Positions 43,068 through 52,743 are shown, counted from the first letter of the stretch. The stretch is DNA of 64,000 nt from Cytophagales bacterium (GCA_017303805.1 JAFLBQ010000006.1:248001-312000); one strand, 5' to 3'. Notes: generated by a model from the sequence alone, not told the origin. Translations and numbers: made by a program.

Positions 43068-43848
43068 TACCATGGATGCACAAAATTGGGAAAGCCGGCT
43101 TATTGAATACATTGATGGCAAAGCAAACGAAACCGAACGTGCGGCTATTGAGCACGAGGTAGCGCACAACGAAGCAGTGCGTATGGTTTACCACCAGCTT
43201 ACCGAAGTACTACAGGCTATGAACGAGACCCGCGCGCTGGAGCCTACAGGTAAACTAAAAGCAAGCTTTGAGCAAACCCTGCAACAGGAAATTTCAAATC
43301 AGACCAGGTCAACTAAAACAGTATTTTTTTCGCCTGTGGTTTATCGGGTAGCGGCTGGTTTTATTCTATTGATGATCGGCTTAACCGTAGGCTACAAGAT
43401 TAACCAAAGTGCAACCAAAGAGCGCGAGTTGCAGGCGTTGCGCGAACAGGTGGAAGAGAACCGCAGGCTTATGTTGGCCATGATGGACAACCAACTTTCT
43501 GCCAGCCAGCGTATGATGGGTGTTTCTGTGGCCTACCAAATGGAGAAGCCCGATGATGAAATTGTAACCGTACTGGTGAAGGCGATGAACGAAGACGCCA
43601 ACAGTAACGTGCGCCTGGCTGCGCTGGATGCCCTCGGCAAGTTTAGCCACGAACCGCGCGTGCGTAAAGAACTGGTTGGCTCCCTCAGCACCCAAAAAGA
43701 TCCGGTAGTACAGATTGCACTCATTCAGCTACTCGTAAAAATGAAAGAGAAGGACGTAGTTAACCAGTTAGAAGAATTAACCCGCGATGGCGGCACGCTG
43801 AAAGCCGTAAAAGACGAAGCACATGCAGGAATATTAAAACTCTCGTAA
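43060..43848 (+). CDS. Putative anti-sigma factor with HEAT-like repeats
   Basis: 262 residues from ATG 43060, which overlaps the sigma stop by 8 bp; ATG 43072 is equally possible, while the longer frame from 43024 is unlikely. The cytoplasmic N-terminus (SRLIEYIDGKANETERAAIEHEV) is zinc-finger-less and resembles anti-sigma domains. TM at about 93-111. The outer part contains HEAT-like helices (NVRLAALDALGKF, PVVQIALIQLLVKM). Such periplasmic HEAT repeats are known from Bacteroidota anti-sigma-like proteins. Confidence 0.8.
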   Translation: MHNTMDAQNWESRLIEYIDGKANETERAAIEHEVAHNEAVRMVYHQLTEVLQAMNETRALEPTGKLKASFEQTLQQEISNQTRSTKTVFFSPVVYRVAAGFILLMIGLTVGYKINQSATKERELQALREQVEENRRLMLAMMDNQLSASQRMMGVSVAYQMEKPDDEIVTVLVKAMNEDANSNVRLAALDALGKFSHEPRVRKELVGSLSTQKDPVVQIALIQLLVKMKEKDVVNQLEELTRDGGTLKAVKDEAHAGILKLS

Positions 43849-43919
43849 GGCGCACTGCAGAGCGCACCACCAGAGAAATAATAGATAGATCAGAAACAAA
43901 AAAAATAAAACGATAACAT

Positions 43920-44678
43920 ATGAAAAAGATAGTAATGGCAATGGGGTTGTGGCTCGTAACATACACACTCTATGCGCAGGAATTTAAAGTAGCAAAAAGT
44001 ACCGGCCGGTTAGAATTAAACATTGGCCGGGTAACGGTAGAAGGGCACTCCGGTAATGAGATTATTTTTTCTTCGCGCGACCATCGCGAAAGCAAAGACG
44101 AACGTGCGCAGGGTCTGCGCGCCATCAACAGCCTTGGGTTGGAAGATAATACCGGGTTGGGAATTAATGTAGTGCAAAAGGGCGATGTGGTGGAAGTAAA
44201 CCAACTTAAGAAAATGAACGCACCCGATATTAAAGTATTGGTGCCCAAAGGTGTAATTGTTTCGTTCTCGCATCAATCGCAATACGGAGGCAAAGCCGCT
44301 TTTAAAAATGTGGAGAATGAGATCGAGGTTTCGGCCACGTATAATAACATCGAGTTAGAAAACGTAACAGGTCCGCTGGCTATTAAAACCGTGTATGGTC
44401 ATATCGAAGCTTCGCTGGGCGGCACCATCAAAGGCCCCGTATCCATTGTTTCGGTGTACAGTTATGTAGATGTGGCTATTCCGGTTATCACCAAAGCAAA
44501 CCTTAAACTCACTACTTCTTACGGAGAAATTCTGGTGGCGCCAGAATTCAATATTGAAGTTGAAAAACAAGGCGATTGGGTTAAGTACAGTGACCGGGTA
44601 AGTGGTAAAATTAATGGAGGCGGACTGGGCTTTGACCTGCGTTCGGATTACGGAAAAATTTACTTGCGCAAAAAATGA
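43920..44678 (+). CDS. DUF4097-type exported beta-helix protein
   Basis: 252 residues with a signal peptide (about 1-19). Repeated strand units (LAIKTVYGHIEASLGG, VSIVSVYSYVDVAIP, LTTSYGEILV) give a right-handed beta-helix-like pattern of the DUF4097 family. It follows the anti-sigma gene and overlaps its paralogue downstream by 4 bp. Function unknown; it probably lies in the periplasm or outer membrane. Confidence 0.82.
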   Translation: MKKIVMAMGLWLVTYTLYAQEFKVAKSTGRLELNIGRVTVEGHSGNEIIFSSRDHRESKDERAQGLRAINSLGLEDNTGLGINVVQKGDVVEVNQLKKMNAPDIKVLVPKGVIVSFSHQSQYGGKAAFKNVENEIEVSATYNNIELENVTGPLAIKTVYGHIEASLGGTIKGPVSIVSVYSYVDVAIPVITKANLKLTTSYGEILVAPEFNIEVEKQGDWVKYSDRVSGKINGGGLGFDLRSDYGKIYLRKK

Positions 44679-45403
44679 AAGCCGCACTTGCACTAATACT
44701 AATTTTAGTTACCGGAGTGTGCCTGGCACAAACTCCGGTAACTAAAAGTTACCCGGTAAAACAAGGGCAGGGCATTGCGTTACGGTTCGATTATCCTCAG
44801 GTAGTACGCATTAGCACGTGGGATAAAAATGAAATTGCGATTACCGGCACGGTTTCAATTAACGGGGGCGAACACGACCAGGCTTTTGAGCTGCTCTCTT
44901 CCGAATCGGAAGGCCGCATCTATATCGAGAACAGAATAAATGATTTGAAGAATTTGCCCAGGCGCATTACCATTACACGCGGAACCGAAAAAATTACCTT
45001 TAAATCGCAAGAAGATTATGATAAGTACTGCGAACAGTACGGTCGCGGTTACCAGGTAAAAAACTGGGGTACCGATATTGAAATACTGTTGGAAGTAAAA
45101 GTACCCCGCAACACCGATACCCAATTGGAATGCGTGTACGGCATAGCTGAAGTAAAGAATTTTTATGGGCCCTTAAGCGTTAAAGCCACGTATGGAGGTG
45201 TGGATGTAGCGATACAGGAGAAAAGTACTGGCGAATTAACAGCCGAAACTAACTACGGTCAGATTTACACTAACCTGGACACTAAGTTTCAGGGTGTAGA
45301 AGACCGGAATTTTCACATGCTGGTGAAAGTAAAACCCGGCAGCGGCCCGCGCTATAGTTTTGAATCTAAATACGGCAATGTGTATTTACGCAAAGCACTT
45401 TAG
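44675..45403 (+). CDS. DUF4097-type exported protein, paralogue of the preceding gene
   Basis: 242 residues with a signal peptide (about 1-18). Shares with its neighbour the units TQLECVYGIAEVKNF, LSVKATYGGVDVAI and LTAETNYGQIYTN, and both end in SxYGxxYLRK. The ATGA overlap shows translational coupling. The pair probably arose by tandem duplication. A terminator follows at 45458. Confidence 0.82.
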   Translation: MKAALALILILVTGVCLAQTPVTKSYPVKQGQGIALRFDYPQVVRISTWDKNEIAITGTVSINGGEHDQAFELLSSESEGRIYIENRINDLKNLPRRITITRGTEKITFKSQEDYDKYCEQYGRGYQVKNWGTDIEILLEVKVPRNTDTQLECVYGIAEVKNFYGPLSVKATYGGVDVAIQEKSTGELTAETNYGQIYTNLDTKFQGVEDRNFHMLVKVKPGSGPRYSFESKYGNVYLRKAL

Positions 45404-45457
45404 ATTTAGAACAAATGCGATTACAACTAAAAAAGAATACAGTTGGTGCATGTGAGG

Positions 45458-45490
45458 GAGGCTGTCTCAACGACAGCCTCTTTTGATTTT
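45458..45490 (+). terminator. Terminator of the sigma/DUF4097 operon
   Basis: Nine-base stem GAGGCTGTC (45458-45466) and GACAGCCTC (45472-45480) with a 5-nt loop, followed by TTTTGATTTT. In the rest of the 383-bp gap (45404-45786) I see only a small hairpin (GGCTCC/GGAGCC at 45694-45708) and no gene. Confidence 0.8.
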
Positions 45491-45786
45491 GGTGAGGTAA
45501 AATTAAAGGCCATCTCTTCAATGGAGCCGACTGATTCTTGTTTGCAGGTGCGAAATAATACTAAATAAAGTTGCGGCTCACAGAAGCCTTATATTAGTTG
45601 ATAGTTGGGCTGTGCCTTGTTGTTGACATTCAGCTACGGTTTAACAGCTTTGTGGAAGCTTTCTGTTTCAAGAAAAATTTATTTCCAGAAATTGGCTCCA
45701 GCGGAGCCACCAGCTGTAAACTGATTAATATTTGGTGGCCCTGCGAGGCTCAATAAACATTGGATAAAATTCTACAGACAAGAGTT

Positions 45787-46914
45787 CTATTTCAATTGTT
45801 CATGAAAGTACAATGTATAATCAGGTAGTAGCTGCGGGTGTGCAATTTTTACAAGGTCTTTCAAAATCAAATCCGGTCGCAGGTACCCCAACTCCAGAAA
45901 CTCGCTACCACCTTTGGCTCCTTTGCGTGCGTTGTAGGTGTACACTTGCTTGGTGGTGTAAGGAGCAAACAAGGCATACCGGGCGTCTGCCTGCTTAATT
46001 TCTTCCAGAGTTTTAAAAGAACCCACGCCAATCCACAAGTCTGCACTATGTGCTTTTTCATAAACCGATTCAAAGCTCACCTCAAGAAACCCATTGGTTG
46101 GCGAGTCTGCCCACAAATACCGGGTGCCGGCATCGTGTAATAAACGGGCTGCATAATTATTGCCACCAGGCATAAACCAGGCGTTGCCATATACAATGCC
46201 ACTGAGCACCGTTGGTTTTTCATTTACGGTTGCAGCTAAAGCTTGTGTTTGCAGGTATTCCTGCTCAATCTGTTTAAACACAGAATCGGCTTTAGCCTGC
46301 TCATTAAAAAATAAAGCCATAAATTTTATCCACTCGGCACGGCCTAAAGGATGTGGCTCCAGGTATTCGGCATTAACAACAACCGTGATACCGAGCTCCT
46401 GGATTTTTTTTAATTGCCCCAAATCGCTGGTCATGGTATAACCCATTACCAGGTCAGGCTTTTTGGTGAAGAGCAGTTCCAAGTCCATCCCTTTATCAAT
46501 GCCCAGATCGGTGATTAACCCGGCATCAATTCGGGCGCGCATTTTTTCTGAGCTAATGTAGTCGGTAGTAGGAAAACCGATTAATGCATCGGTTTGGTTA
46601 ATGTAATCCAGCAAAGGTATATGCGTGGTAGAAGTGCAAACAATTGATTTTATGGGCGTGCGAATAACGGTTACATCCGCACCGTGTTCCGGAACTACCT
46701 CGGTAGCGGGCACCAACAAGTAGGTATAAGCTTCTTTTGCCCCGGCATAAGGCGAAAGAATTTTTACCTGATGAATATTGCCGACCGAGTAAACCGAAAA
46801 GCCAGTGGCGTAATTCAATTGGATGCCCGAAGTTGCTGGTGCTGTAATCTTTTTGGGCGTACACGCTGCCCCAACCATACAACACGCAATAAAAGTTTTT
46901 ACGAAACGATTCAT
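45787..46914 (-). CDS. btuF: BtuF-like periplasmic binding lipoprotein (cobalamin type)
   Basis: 375 residues from ATG 46914; the frame runs to 46977 but its first 21 residues are not signal-like. The lipobox has Cys18 (GAACTPKK). The PBP2-type III fold shows IVCTSTTHIPLLDYI, DLELLFTKKPDLVMGY and VNAEYLEPHPLGRAEWIKFM. It is divergent from the riboswitch-controlled BtuB gene and probably delivers B12 or another corrinoid to an ABC importer not in the window. No riboswitch precedes this gene itself. It could be a heme or iron binding protein, but the context favours B12. Confidence 0.75.
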   Translation of the reverse strand: MNRFVKTFIACCMVGAACTPKKITAPATSGIQLNYATGFSVYSVGNIHQVKILSPYAGAKEAYTYLLVPATEVVPEHGADVTVIRTPIKSIVCTSTTHIPLLDYINQTDALIGFPTTDYISSEKMRARIDAGLITDLGIDKGMDLELLFTKKPDLVMGYTMTSDLGQLKKIQELGITVVVNAEYLEPHPLGRAEWIKFMALFFNEQAKADSVFKQIEQEYLQTQALAATVNEKPTVLSGIVYGNAWFMPGGNNYAARLLHDAGTRYLWADSPTNGFLEVSFESVYEKAHSADLWIGVGSFKTLEEIKQADARYALFAPYTTKQVYTYNARKGAKGGSEFLELGYLRPDLILKDLVKIAHPQLLPDYTLYFHEQLK

Positions 46915-46989
46915 GGCGCAAGTATAGAAAAATAAGTTATGTTTGTAGCGGATGTTGGTTTTTGAGCGAACGTACATTCACTCAAAATT

Positions 46990-47141
46990 AAAAGGGAATA
47001 CCGGTGATAAATCCGGAGCTGTCCCCGCAACTGTAATCCACACAACAAACTGGCCGGTACAAAAGCCACTGTGCAGTTCTAAATAACATTGGAACCTCAA
47101 CGGGAAGGCACCGGTCGGGTGGAAAGCCAGGAGACCTGCCT
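46990..47141 (+). promoter_or_regulatory. Cobalamin riboswitch
   Basis: Class signature in order: GGGAATACCGGTG, AATCCGGAGCTGTCCCCGCAACTGTAA (in part), GCCACTG, GGGAAGG, and the B12 box AAAGCCAGGAGACCTGCC (47124-47141). It lies 120-275 bp before the TonB receptor start on the same strand. A following CTCATC...GATGAG pair could be part of the expression platform. B12 binding would turn the receptor genes off. Confidence 0.93.
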
Positions 47142-47262
47142 CATCTTTTTTAAATCAAAGCTTTCGGGTTGAAAGGCTGATGAGTCGATGAACTTAAGTT
47201 GTCGCTCTCACTTTTTAATTCCGCAAACTTTTAATTGAGTGTACATCGCTTAATGGCTGTTT

Positions 47263-49140
47263 GTGGTTAAATGGGTTAGTACGTTTTTACTGGCGGGATG
47301 CCTGTTGCCGGTTATGGCACAGGTTGATTCCACCGTGCACCTCAACGAGGTGCACGTATTTGGTATGCCCGTTACCAAATATTCTCCCGGTGGTAAAATC
47401 AAACCGGTATCAACGGGGCAAGCGGGCACGTTAACTGATTTGGTAGCGCAACAAGCACCCATCTACTTTAAGATTTATGGCAACGGCCAGTTAGCTACAG
47501 TTGCACTGCGCGGAACTTCAGCAACCCAAACAGCGGTGTTATGGAATGGCATAAATGTAAATTCACCAACTCTTGGTCAAACCGATTTTTCGCTATGGCC
47601 GGCTTTTCTGTTAGATGAAGTTGCGCTGCACTATGGTGCATCGGGTGCGCTTTATGGATCCGATGCCCTCGGTGGAAGTGTGTTGCTCAGCAATAAGGTT
47701 GCGGCATATTCTCAAAAGCCCCAGCTTGTTGTGCAACAAGAGGCCGGAAGTTTCGGGCATTGGCTTAGTGGGGTAAAGGCAACCTATGGAACGCAAAAAG
47801 TTGAATTGCGGACTAAAGCCTATCATCGACAACTCCAAAATGAATTTGAGTTTACATCACCCAAAGTGGGGCATAAGAAAAAACAACAGTTTGCCGCTGT
47901 TGATAGCTATGGCTTCGATCAGCAGGTGTTTATTAAAATTTCAGATGCCGGTGAGCTTGCAGCACATGCGCAATACCTGCATAATTTCAGAGAAGTACAG
48001 CCAACCGTTACGAGCAATTCGCCTGGCGATGTGTTGCAAGATTACAACACCCGGCTGGCGTTAACGTACCGGCATGACTTCGCAAGCGCCAGTTTGTTTT
48101 CAACGGTAGGGTATATTATAAATGATCAGCACTATAACCGCACCGTGCGCACGCTAAGCAAGCAGCTTAGCACGTTGGTGCAATACGATTATACGCTAAA
48201 CAGGCGCAGCAACGTGCGCGCAGGTGGCAATTGGTCGCGGATTACTGCCACCACAGATTCGTATGCAACTTTGCAGGCTGATAATCGTTTCGATGCGTAT
48301 GTTTCGTATCGCTACAGGATTACCAACCATTGGTTAACCAGCCTAAATGGCCGGCAAGCGGTCTATCAAAACAAAACCGCGCCATTTTCTCCGGCCTGGG
48401 GAAATGAGTTTGCACTAATTAAAAACGAGCGGTTGCAATTAAGTTTGCGAACGCAGGCAGGAAGAGGGTACCGTGTGCCCACGTTGAACGATCGGTATTG
48501 GCAGCCGGGCGGCAACCCAAACCTGAAACCCGAATCGGGCTGGCAGGCTGAAGCCGGTTTTGATATAAAGAAAAAAGCAAATGCTTCGATACTTTCATTT
48601 GAAGCTACCCACCATCGCTTGTGGATTACCGATTGGATTATTTGGTTACCCACACAAGCTTCAATTTGGACTCCCGCTAACTTAAGCAGGGTTTATGTTA
48701 GCGGCATTGAAAGCGAAATCAGCTACCAACTCACTACAGTAAAAGCAAAATGGCAATGGGGCTATACGTATGCCTATACTCAGTCGCTCAATAAGAAGGG
48801 GTTAACGGCTTTTGATGCAGCCACTGTAAATAAACAATTGCCGTATGTGCCCCTGCACGCGTTGCACGCTTTTGCGCGATCAGAGTTCAAAACCTGGCGT
48901 TTTGAAATTACAGGAGACTACACTAGTAAACGCTTTACGGCATTAGATAATGCCGCCTACCAGGCACTTGCTGCCTATGTATTAGTTGCTGCAGCGGTAG
49001 ATAAAAACTGGTATGCAGGCAAAAATAAGTTTACCGTTAGGTGCCAGGCCAACAACTTGCTAAACACCTATTACGAAACCATCGAAAGCCGGGCCATGCC
49101 GGGCCGAAATTTTTTAATCACGTTCACGTATAAATTTTAA
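47263..49140 (+). CDS. btuB: BtuB-type TonB-dependent cobalamin receptor
   Basis: 625 residues from a GTG start at 47263; there is no in-frame ATG after the stop at 47251. A signal peptide (about 1-19), plug with TLTDLVAQQAPIYFKIYG, ATVALRGTSATQTAVLWNG and YGASGALYGSDALGGSV, and a barrel ending in a C-terminal Phe (LITFTYKF). Riboswitch control fixes its role as a corrinoid receptor. It is followed 11 bp later by the BtuG-like gene. Confidence 0.9.
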   Translation: MVKWVSTFLLAGCLLPVMAQVDSTVHLNEVHVFGMPVTKYSPGGKIKPVSTGQAGTLTDLVAQQAPIYFKIYGNGQLATVALRGTSATQTAVLWNGINVNSPTLGQTDFSLWPAFLLDEVALHYGASGALYGSDALGGSVLLSNKVAAYSQKPQLVVQQEAGSFGHWLSGVKATYGTQKVELRTKAYHRQLQNEFEFTSPKVGHKKKQQFAAVDSYGFDQQVFIKISDAGELAAHAQYLHNFREVQPTVTSNSPGDVLQDYNTRLALTYRHDFASASLFSTVGYIINDQHYNRTVRTLSKQLSTLVQYDYTLNRRSNVRAGGNWSRITATTDSYATLQADNRFDAYVSYRYRITNHWLTSLNGRQAVYQNKTAPFSPAWGNEFALIKNERLQLSLRTQAGRGYRVPTLNDRYWQPGGNPNLKPESGWQAEAGFDIKKKANASILSFEATHHRLWITDWIIWLPTQASIWTPANLSRVYVSGIESEISYQLTTVKAKWQWGYTYAYTQSLNKKGLTAFDAATVNKQLPYVPLHALHAFARSEFKTWRFEITGDYTSKRFTALDNAAYQALAAYVLVAAAVDKNWYAGKNKFTVRCQANNLLNTYYETIESRAMPGRNFLITFTYKF

Positions 49141-49151
49141 ACCAATCTACA

Positions 49152-50189
49152 ATGACAACTTTGTTCAAAAACCTTTTTGCTGTCGGATTACTTTTTGCGA
49201 TAGCCAGTATCAGCTTATCCTGTAAAGAAGATAGCGAAACCCCGGCTGGCGAATTTTCTACCGGAGTTTTAATTGTAAATGAAGGCGCGTTTGGTCGCTC
49301 AGATGGAAGTATCACCCATTACAATCCGGATTCGAAAATGGTTACGCAAGATATTTATGGTAAGAAAAACGATGGGCTGGCCCTGGGCGATGTGGTTCAA
49401 TCGCTAACAATTGAGGGCGATTTTGCTTACGCAGTTGTTAACAACGATAATAAGGTGGTGGTTGCCAACGCCCATAACTTTCAGATGCAGCATGTAATTG
49501 GCAGTGTAAGTTTGCCGCGCTACTTTACCACGCTTAATGGCAAGGGGTATCTTACCGAATGGGTAAACTTTACCGATCCCGGTCGCGTAGCTGTAATCAA
49601 CCTGGCAACGCATACTGTAGAAAATACCATTGCTACCGATTATGGCTCAGAAAATATTATTGCCGCCAACGGCAAATTATTTGTGTCCAACAATTTCACC
49701 AATACCATTTCGGTAGTTACGTTGCCGGCATCCACGGCTACGATTGAGGTAGCCAATGCGCCAGGTGATCTGGTACTGGATGCCGAAGGCAAACTTTGGG
49801 TTTTGTGCGGAGGCAACTATGGCGAAGAGAATGCCTCGTTGCACCGCATTAATACTACTACCAATATGGTTGAAAAAATTCTTGAACTGAACATGGGAGC
49901 CAACCGGCTGGCAATAAATAAAGCCAAGAGCCAATTGTATCTTACCAGCGGCATTCAGGTCTATAAAATTTCAGTTACGGATACCTCGGTTCCGGAAAAT
50001 TCCTTTCTAACAATTGAAGCGGCAGTAGGCCTTTACGGAATAGGGGTTGATCCCCAAACCGATGAAATTTACCTGGCCGATGCCAAAGGCTTTGCTGCCA
50101 ATGGAACAATTTACCGCTACACGGCAACCGGCACGTTGGTAGATGAGTTTACTTCCGGCAAGGGCCCCAATGGATTTGTTTTCAGATAA
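49152..50189 (+). CDS. btuG: BtuG-like surface beta-propeller lipoprotein
   Basis: 345 residues. The lipobox has Cys24 (SLSCKED). YncE/DUF5074-like propeller blades repeat a pattern such as GVLIVNEGAFG, KVVVANAHNF, RVAVINLATH, NTISVVTLPAS and GIGVDPQTDEIYLAD. In Bacteroides, BtuG is a surface propeller lipoprotein that binds B12 and sits on BtuB; the order btuB-btuG under one riboswitch supports this call. Confidence 0.8.
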   Translation: MTTLFKNLFAVGLLFAIASISLSCKEDSETPAGEFSTGVLIVNEGAFGRSDGSITHYNPDSKMVTQDIYGKKNDGLALGDVVQSLTIEGDFAYAVVNNDNKVVVANAHNFQMQHVIGSVSLPRYFTTLNGKGYLTEWVNFTDPGRVAVINLATHTVENTIATDYGSENIIAANGKLFVSNNFTNTISVVTLPASTATIEVANAPGDLVLDAEGKLWVLCGGNYGEENASLHRINTTTNMVEKILELNMGANRLAINKAKSQLYLTSGIQVYKISVTDTSVPENSFLTIEAAVGLYGIGVDPQTDEIYLADAKGFAANGTIYRYTATGTLVDEFTSGKGPNGFVFR

Positions 50190-50207
50190 CCCGTTTTTGC
50201 TGCCAAC

Positions 50208-50384
50208 TTGAAAAAACCGAAGCCAACAAAAAACACCGGCAACTCCCATCCTGATTACTATTGGGAGAATGGGCTGCTGGTGTTTACCGAAGCCTACCAC
50301 CGCAGGCGCGGCTACTGTTGCGAAAGCAGATGCCGCCACTGCCCTTACGGCAATTCTAAATCAAAGCCTTCAAAAAATCTTTAA
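50208..50384 (+). CDS. DUF5522-type 58-residue protein, TTG start
   Basis: Product reads LKKPKPTKNTGN, then HPDYYWENGLLVFTEAYHRRRGYC, then CRHCPYGN. This is the DUF5522 pattern with four cysteines (C-C...C..C), probably metal-binding. The only start in the open frame is TTG at 50208, 18 bp past the btuG stop and in the same frame. The 3' end overlaps the convergent meaB gene by 29 bp. It is too short for the usual gene call. Function unknown. Confidence 0.7.
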   Translation: MKKPKPTKNTGNSHPDYYWENGLLVFTEAYHRRRGYCCESRCRHCPYGNSKSKPSKNL

Positions 50385-51357
50385 CCAGTTGATGGGCCGC
50401 AGCAGAAGGTAAGCACAAGTCGTTAGCAATTTCCTGCTCATAGCGCTCCAGGTGGGTCTTCATTTTTTCTGATTGATGAAGATGCTGAAATAGCTGCGCC
50501 TGAATACTTTCGTAGAACCAGGTTTGATTTTGAATTTTGCGATTGCGAGTAAAATATCCCGTAAGGTGCACAGCTTGCAAAAAGCTTTCAATTAACTGCC
50601 ACGTTTCAGCAATGCCGGTGTGCTGCACTGCCGATGCAGTTATTACACGCGCCTGCCACCCCGATGAGGCCGGGGCCAACAAATGCAACGCGTGTTGGTA
50701 ATTTGCCCAGGCCTGATTGGCGGCAACTTCATTCTCGCCATCGGCTTTAGTTATTACCAAGGCATCGGCCATTTCTATAATTCCTTTTTTAATGCCTTGC
50801 AATTCATCGCCTGCACCAGCCAGCATCAGCAGTAAGAAAAAGTCAACCATAGTGCGTACGGTTGTTTCCGATTGGCCAACGCCCACGGTTTCTATAATTA
50901 TAATGTCAAAACCTGCTGCTTCACAAAGTAAAACCGTTTCGCGGGTGCGATCGGCCACCCCCCCCAGCACGGTGCCTGTAGCCGTTGGTCTTATAAATGC
51001 ATTTGGGTTGCGCGAAAGATTTTTCATTCGGGTCTTATCGCCTAAAATGCTGCCTTTGGTTTTTGTGCTGCTCGGATCAACAGCCAACACGGCCACTTTC
51101 TTACCCAAGGTAGTAAGGTACGTGCCAAATGCATCTATGAAAGTACTTTTACCAACACCGGGCACCCCGGTAATTCCAATTCGTACCGATTTGCCTGTAT
51201 GCCCAATAACCCGGGTTAGTAGTTCGTGCGCAAACAACATGTCCGCCTCGGTTTTACTTTCCGCCAGCGTTATGGCTTGCCCCAAGGCCACCCGGTTGCC
51301 GGCCAAAAGCTTGCTGGCAAATTCTTCGTTCGATTTATTGATGGCCCTGGTGTGCAA
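50356..51357 (-). CDS. meaB: MeaB/ArgK-type GTPase (methylmalonyl-CoA mutase chaperone)
   Basis: 333 residues. The G1 loop GITGVPGVGKST (61-72), VLAVDPSSTKTKGSILGDKTRM and VGVGQSETTV are diagnostic of MeaB. It gates loading and repair of the B12 cofactor on methylmalonyl-CoA mutase. Its position beside the cobalamin locus fits a shared cofactor role. The mutase genes are not in the window. Confidence 0.94.
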   Translation of the reverse strand: MHTRAINKSNEEFASKLLAGNRVALGQAITLAESKTEADMLFAHELLTRVIGHTGKSVRIGITGVPGVGKSTFIDAFGTYLTTLGKKVAVLAVDPSSTKTKGSILGDKTRMKNLSRNPNAFIRPTATGTVLGGVADRTRETVLLCEAAGFDIIIIETVGVGQSETTVRTMVDFFLLLMLAGAGDELQGIKKGIIEMADALVITKADGENEVAANQAWANYQHALHLLAPASSGWQARVITASAVQHTGIAETWQLIESFLQAVHLTGYFTRNRKIQNQTWFYESIQAQLFQHLHQSEKMKTHLERYEQEIANDLCLPSAAAHQLVKDFLKALI

Positions 51358-51408
51358 TCGGGTATTGATTAATTCGGTTAATTTCTAAATTTAAGGTTAA
51401 GAATCAAT

Positions 51409-52743
51409 ATGAAAAAAGTTGCCCGCCAAAGTGTAAGCATAACCCTGTTTGTGTTTTTGATGATGTGGGGAGTGGGTGAAATTACAGATTTAAAATTGTT
51501 CAATGCCTTCGATGGCATGTCGCAGGCCTTTAAAGAGTTTGAATTGACAGACATTGTGTTTTCGCAGTTGCGCGAAGACCCGTTGGTGGAAGAGCGCATT
51601 GTGTTGGTGAATATCGGAAATCTTTCCAGGCGGGAAGTGGCCCAGCAGATAAACATCATTCGCCAGTACAATCCCCGGGTAATCGGTATCGATAGTTATT
51701 TCAATTGCGAGGGTAACCTGCGCGATTCCATCAACTGCCCGCAATTATTAGATACGCTCGGCAATTTGATGTTGGCGTACGAAATAGAACAAGCCGGCAA
51801 TGTGGTGTTGGTTTCTAAACTTTTGCAAAAATCGAAAACCAGTTTAAAAGAAGAATTTTTAGACGTTTATGATTCGCTGGAATTGTCCGACACACTTTTC
51901 AACCGGAAGGTAAAGTATGGCTATGCCAACCTGATTACCAACCCCCCGGCTGTACATCAGGACGACATTAAACAATGCCGCTCGTTTATGCCGGCATATA
52001 CAAGCCAGCAAGAAGAGTATCTTGCCTTTGCGGTGCAGGTGTGCATGCTCTTCGATTCCGTAAAAACGAAAAATTTTCTGGCACGGAATAAAGAGGAAGA
52101 CCTTATTAATTACCGGGGCAATGTAGAAATACAGGACATTCGCCTGCAGGCCATCCGCAACCAAGCCACCGAAACCACCCGCTACCCCCTTATGTTTTAT
52201 GCGGTTGATACCGATCAGGTTTTTAACAGGGATTTTCTGGAAGACTTTTTTAAAGATAAAATTGTGATTATGGGTTTTATGGGCTCTTATTTTGGCGAGT
52301 TTACATGGAGCGATAAGTATTTTACACCGCTCAATAAAAAGCCGGCCGGCCGGGCCAACCCCGATATGTTTGGGGTGGTGGTACACGCCAATATTGTGGC
52401 CATGATTCTCAACGGAGATTATGTGGCAGAGGTACCTACGTGGGCCGAAATCCTCATTGCCATCCTAACCTGTTATTTCACTGTGTTGTTGTTTATGACT
52501 ATAGACCAGCGCCTGCCTAATTGGTACGATGCCCTTTCGGTAACCATTCAGGTAGTGCAGCTACTGTTAATCAGTTCTATTATTGTGTTCGCCTTTGCCT
52601 GGTTTACCGTTAAATTAGACTTAGGCTTAACATTGCTGGCAACCGCGTTAGTCGGGCCCAGCTACGATATTTATAAAGGTTTCCAACTGGAGTTTTCGAA
52701 GCGACTTACCAAATACCGCCAAAAGGTATCTAAGCCCGAGTAG
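51409..52743 (+). CDS. CHASE2-domain membrane protein
   Basis: 444 residues. N-terminal TM at about 10-28, CHASE2 sensory domain at about 45-330 (RIVLVNIGNLSRREVAQQI, NPRVIGIDSYF, KDKIVIMGFMGSYFGE), then three TM helices at about 343-430. No kinase or cyclase output domain follows, unlike most CHASE2 proteins. The next gene is FecR-like and starts 51 bp later, a pairing seen elsewhere in bacteria. Confidence 0.85.
   Translation: MKKVARQSVSITLFVFLMMWGVGEITDLKLFNAFDGMSQAFKEFELTDIVFSQLREDPLVEERIVLVNIGNLSRREVAQQINIIRQYNPRVIGIDSYFNCEGNLRDSINCPQLLDTLGNLMLAYEIEQAGNVVLVSKLLQKSKTSLKEEFLDVYDSLELSDTLFNRKVKYGYANLITNPPAVHQDDIKQCRSFMPAYTSQQEEYLAFAVQVCMLFDSVKTKNFLARNKEEDLINYRGNVEIQDIRLQAIRNQATETTRYPLMFYAVDTDQVFNRDFLEDFFKDKIVIMGFMGSYFGEFTWSDKYFTPLNKKPAGRANPDMFGVVVHANIVAMILNGDYVAEVPTWAEILIAILTCYFTVLLFMTIDQRLPNWYDALSVTIQVVQLLLISSIIVFAFAWFTVKLDLGLTLLATALVGPSYDIYKGFQLEFSKRLTKYRQKVSKPE

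Noticed and set aside
50717..51388. 223-codon plus-strand frame opposite meaB
   Set aside because: Low-complexity Ser/Thr/Pro composition typical of an antisense shadow; meaB is unambiguous.
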